From NCBI GenBank assembly GCA_963580285.1, contig OY757010.1:62580406-62644405 (forward strand): 64,000 nt of DNA. Direction: 5' to 3'. The position numbers and the translations under genes are program-made. The notes below the pieces were generated by a model that was not told where the DNA came from, ran no database searches, and saw nothing but the letters and a program-made list of their open reading frames with translations. Source of the DNA: Lucinisca nassula. Taxonomy: Eukaryota; Mollusca; Bivalvia; Lucinida; Lucinidae. Below are positions 61,238 through 64,000 of the stretch, piece after piece. Numbering within the stretch: the stretch's first letter is position 1; each line of letters starts with the position of its first letter.

Positions 61238-62474
61238 ATTTGTTCAAACACTAGGAAAAGAGCATTTTTAGATTTATCTGACGACGACCCGGAACCGGCA
61301 ACTTTCAATTTCAAAGCCAACGAAAATTTCGCTAGATTTTTGGTGATTTCGAGTAGGGAAGAAAAGGCTGTAACTACCCTTTCACCGTTTGTGATCGAAA
61401 AGCAAATCGAATCTATCATTGGTACACATAAAAACGTTAAAAATTAAAAAAATGGAACTCTTCTGATTGAAACTAACAGGAAAACTCAAAAGGAAAATCT
61501 ACTTAAAATCAACAAATTTTTCAACATGAATGTTTCTGTCACGGAACATCAAACTTTAAATTCTTGTAAGGGAATTATTCGTGACAGAATGTTAAAACAG
61601 GAATCTGAAGCCAGCATTATAGAATATCTTAAAGATCAAGGAGTAACGGCCTGTAAACGTTTTAAAATAAAAAGAGACAGAAATCTGATCGACACGAACA
61701 CACTTCTTCTTACATTTAGTACCACTTCCTTACCGAAATCACTAAAAATTTTCTACAGGATAATACCGGTTGACATATACGTGCCCAATCCTCTGCGATG
61801 TTTCAATTGTCAGAGGTTTGGACACCATGAAAACGATTGCACTGTCCCTGACGGATCTGTTTGTGAGAAGTGTGCTGGTACCGACCATCACACTATCAAC
61901 TGCAAGAATTCTCCAAAATGTGTGAACTGCGGAAAAGATCATTTATCTAAATCCAATGTCTGCGAAGTTTGGAAAACTGAAAAAAGAAATCATGAAAATT
62001 AAAGTTACACAAAACGTCACCTATTTGGAAGCAAAGAAAATACAACAAAACAAACCAGAAAACACATTCGCAAAAGTTGTCCAATCCCTTGCCAGCAAAC
62101 CTGAAACAAAAGAAACCTCCACGCAATTTAATGAAAAAGATTTCGAAATTAAACCCCATTCTAAAGTAATTACCTCTACTGTTAAACCAAAACCCACATC
62201 ATCACAACCTACTACATCGTCACAACCTACATCGTCACAACCTACATCTACTCATCAGTCAAGACAAACTTCGCAGACCATTTCACAACCGAACACCCAT
62301 TCTAGCAGATCTCACTCTCGGTCCACGTCAGGGACAGCGGATCAAAAAGACAAAGAAAAGCATAAAGGGTCAAACCCTAACAGTAAACGGGCGTCGACTG
62401 ATCCAGTAAAACTGGCTAATCAGTACGGCGCCCTTGAGGACATGGAGTTGGATGTTGATCCCTCCACGTTCTAA
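61238..62474 (+). pseudogene. nimbus/I-like LINE gag (ORF1), copy 2
   Basis: Same protein as copy 1. The start codon has become ATT (61238), a TAA stands at about 61445, and one extra A near 61980 shifts the frame. The three zinc knuckles are intact: CFNCQRFGHHENDC, CEKCAGTDHHTINC, CVNCGKDHLSKSNVC. The C-terminal half has SSQPTTSSQPTSSQP repeats, SRSHSRSTSGTADQKDK and ends ALEDMELDVDPSTF. About 412 codons in total. It precedes ORF2 by 59 bases, the usual bicistronic order. Confidence 0.88.
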
Positions 62475-62533
62475 AAGCATAATGAAAGATAAAAGGATTA
62501 AATTCCTTGTTTTAATCTTCTCTCCATTTAATC

Positions 62534-64000
62534 ATGGATAAGAAGTCAATAATTCAATGGAATTGTCGAGGACTTAAAGCCAATTTTAACGAACTTTTAA
62601 TTTTATCTACACTTTTTTCTCCTAATGTCATTTGTCTCCAAGAAACTTTTTTGAAAACCACAGATAATATTAATTTCAAAGGTTACTGTATGTACAATCA
62701 TATCACAACGGATAATCAGAAGGCATCAGGAGGTACATCAATCCTGGTAAAATCTGACGTTCCTCATAGGAAAATAGATATAAACACTAATTTACAAGCT
62801 GTTGCTGTAAACGTCACTTTATCCAAATCCATAACGATTTGTTCCGTCTACCTTCCACCACACTATAATTTTTCTAAACAAGAATTAGAAAATCTAACTA
62901 TTCAATTACCTAGTCCTTATATATTAATAGACTTTAATAGTCACAGCAAATTATGGGGTTGCTCGGATACAAATGACAAAGGAGAAATCATAGAAAATTT
63001 TATTGCTGAAAATGATTTATGTTTATTTAATGATAAACAAGCAACGTACCTTCATTCTCCCACAAGAAATTATTTTGTTTTAGATCTTTCAATTTGCTCT
63101 CCTAATATTTATCTAGATTTTGATTGGTCTGTTGTGGACGATCTCCATGGGAGCGATCATTTTCCGATAGTAATTGAAGAAATTGAATCGACCCATGAGG
63201 ATCGTCACCCCAGATGGAATTTGAGTAAAGCAAATTGGGATAACTTTAACCAATTATGTAATGAAAAACTCGAACCTGAAATTTTTAAAACTGCAAATGA
63301 TATACAAGATTTTACTGACCAACTGATTGATATTGCTGAAAAATGTATTCCTAAATCCTCGACTTTTTCAAAAAGAAACAAACCTTGGTTTAATGACGAA
63401 GTCAAAAATTCAATCAATAAAAGAAAATCTGCATTACGAAAATTTAATAAACAACCAACAAAAGAAAATCTTATCCATGCCAAACATATGCGAGCTAAAG
63501 CTCGCAAAACAATAAAATCGGCTAAAAAGCATCTTGGTAGCAATATGTCTCCAACCTGAATACCAGAACTCCAACAGAGGAAAATATGGGACATGATCAC
63601 AAAAATTAGTGGCAAAAACAAATCAAATAAACATGTCCATATCAAATCAAACGGAAATATATGTTCAACGACTAAAGACATTTCCAATGCCTTGGGGAAA
63701 AATTTTCAGAAAACTCCTCTAGCTCAAATTATTCAGAAAGCTTCCAAAATATTAAACAAGAACAAGAGAAAAAGAATTTAAATTTCTCATCATTAAATCA
63801 CGAAAAATATAATTTACCTTTCACTACTAAAGAATTATTAGATGCTCTCCATAAATCTCATGATACTGATGTTGGTCCTGACGACATACACTATCAAATT
63901 TTAAAACATTTACCCAACAAGGCATTGGAAACATTATTAAACATTTTGAATGATATTTGGATCACTGGAAAGTTCCCTGAAAACTGGAGAAAAGCTACCA
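62534..64000 (+). pseudogene. nimbus/I-like LINE ORF2 (endonuclease, start of RT), runs off window
   Basis: MDKKSIIQWNCRGLKANFNE opens the AP-endonuclease domain (Asn10, Glu37 in LQETFLK, IDFNSHSKLWG, SDHFPIVIE). The frame stops at 63559 after KHLGSNMSPT. Shifts near 63530-63590 and 63700-63740 carry coding through KIWDMITKISGKNKSNKHVH to NLPFTTKELLDALHKS, VGPDDIHYQILKHLP and WITGKFPENWRKAT at the window end, the first RT motif. Three shifts make it inactive. Palm, RNase H (expected in I-clade) and 3' end lie outside. Confidence 0.87.

Overview
This window reads as animal nuclear DNA, most likely from a bivalve or other mollusc. The case rests on repeat content. There are I-clade (nimbus-like) LINEs with a three-knuckle gag, CR1/L2-like LINEs whose ORF2 starts with a 2A peptide, several tRNA-headed SINEs ending in a GACGTTAAAC-type tail with AAAC repeats, and hammerhead-ribozyme repeats. 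I found no confident host protein-coding gene and no functional tRNA or rRNA gene. Nearly everything recognisable is a mobile element, often nested.

Layout. 0.5-7.0 kb is an LTR retrotransposon with two identical 250-bp LTRs, a third partial LTR, a decayed gag-like frame containing an Arg/Ser-rich repeat, and no recognisable pol. 7.1-10.4 kb holds SINEs with clear target-site duplications, a 1-kb non-autonomous DNA element with 6-bp TSDs, and a promoter-like repeat (CRE, YY1, splice donor) that recurs inverted at 20.5-21.2 kb. 10.8-14.2 kb (minus) is an intact 1135-aa endonuclease/reverse transcriptase with a 2A motif; 17.5-18.6 kb (minus) is a coiled-coil ORF1. 19.3-21.6 kb carries a 180-bp tandem repeat encoding hammerheads. 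24-31 kb has LINE remnants and a four-level nest: LINE RT pseudogene, then a TIR element, then a hammerhead tandem repeat of 383-bp period, then a SINE. 33-40 kb has three decayed LINEs and two long tandem arrays. 41-49 kb is dominated by one SINE family, palindromic foldback elements and a second copy of the 383-bp hammerhead repeat inserted inside a SINE. 50.1-55.7 kb is a nimbus-like LINE whose gag is split by a nearly full-length 2A-LINE with an intact ORF2 and 11-bp TSDs. 56-60.5 kb holds palindromes, pogo-like MITEs and a Penelope-type hammerhead remnant. 60.9 kb to the window end is a second nimbus-like LINE that continues past the edge.

The most interesting signal is the set of hammerhead-encoding repeats, which have the structure of metazoan retrozymes (small non-autonomous retroelements made of tandem monomers carrying a self-cleaving type I hammerhead). 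Two families with different monomers (383 bp and 180 bp) share almost the same ribozyme core, and at least three motifs keep every core base.

How the parts may work together (inference): intact 2A-LINE ORF2 proteins could supply reverse transcriptase in trans to SINEs and possibly retrozymes. The LTR element needs a helper from elsewhere in the genome. Coordinates of repeat edges are by eye and may be off by a few to tens of bases unless a TSD is stated.
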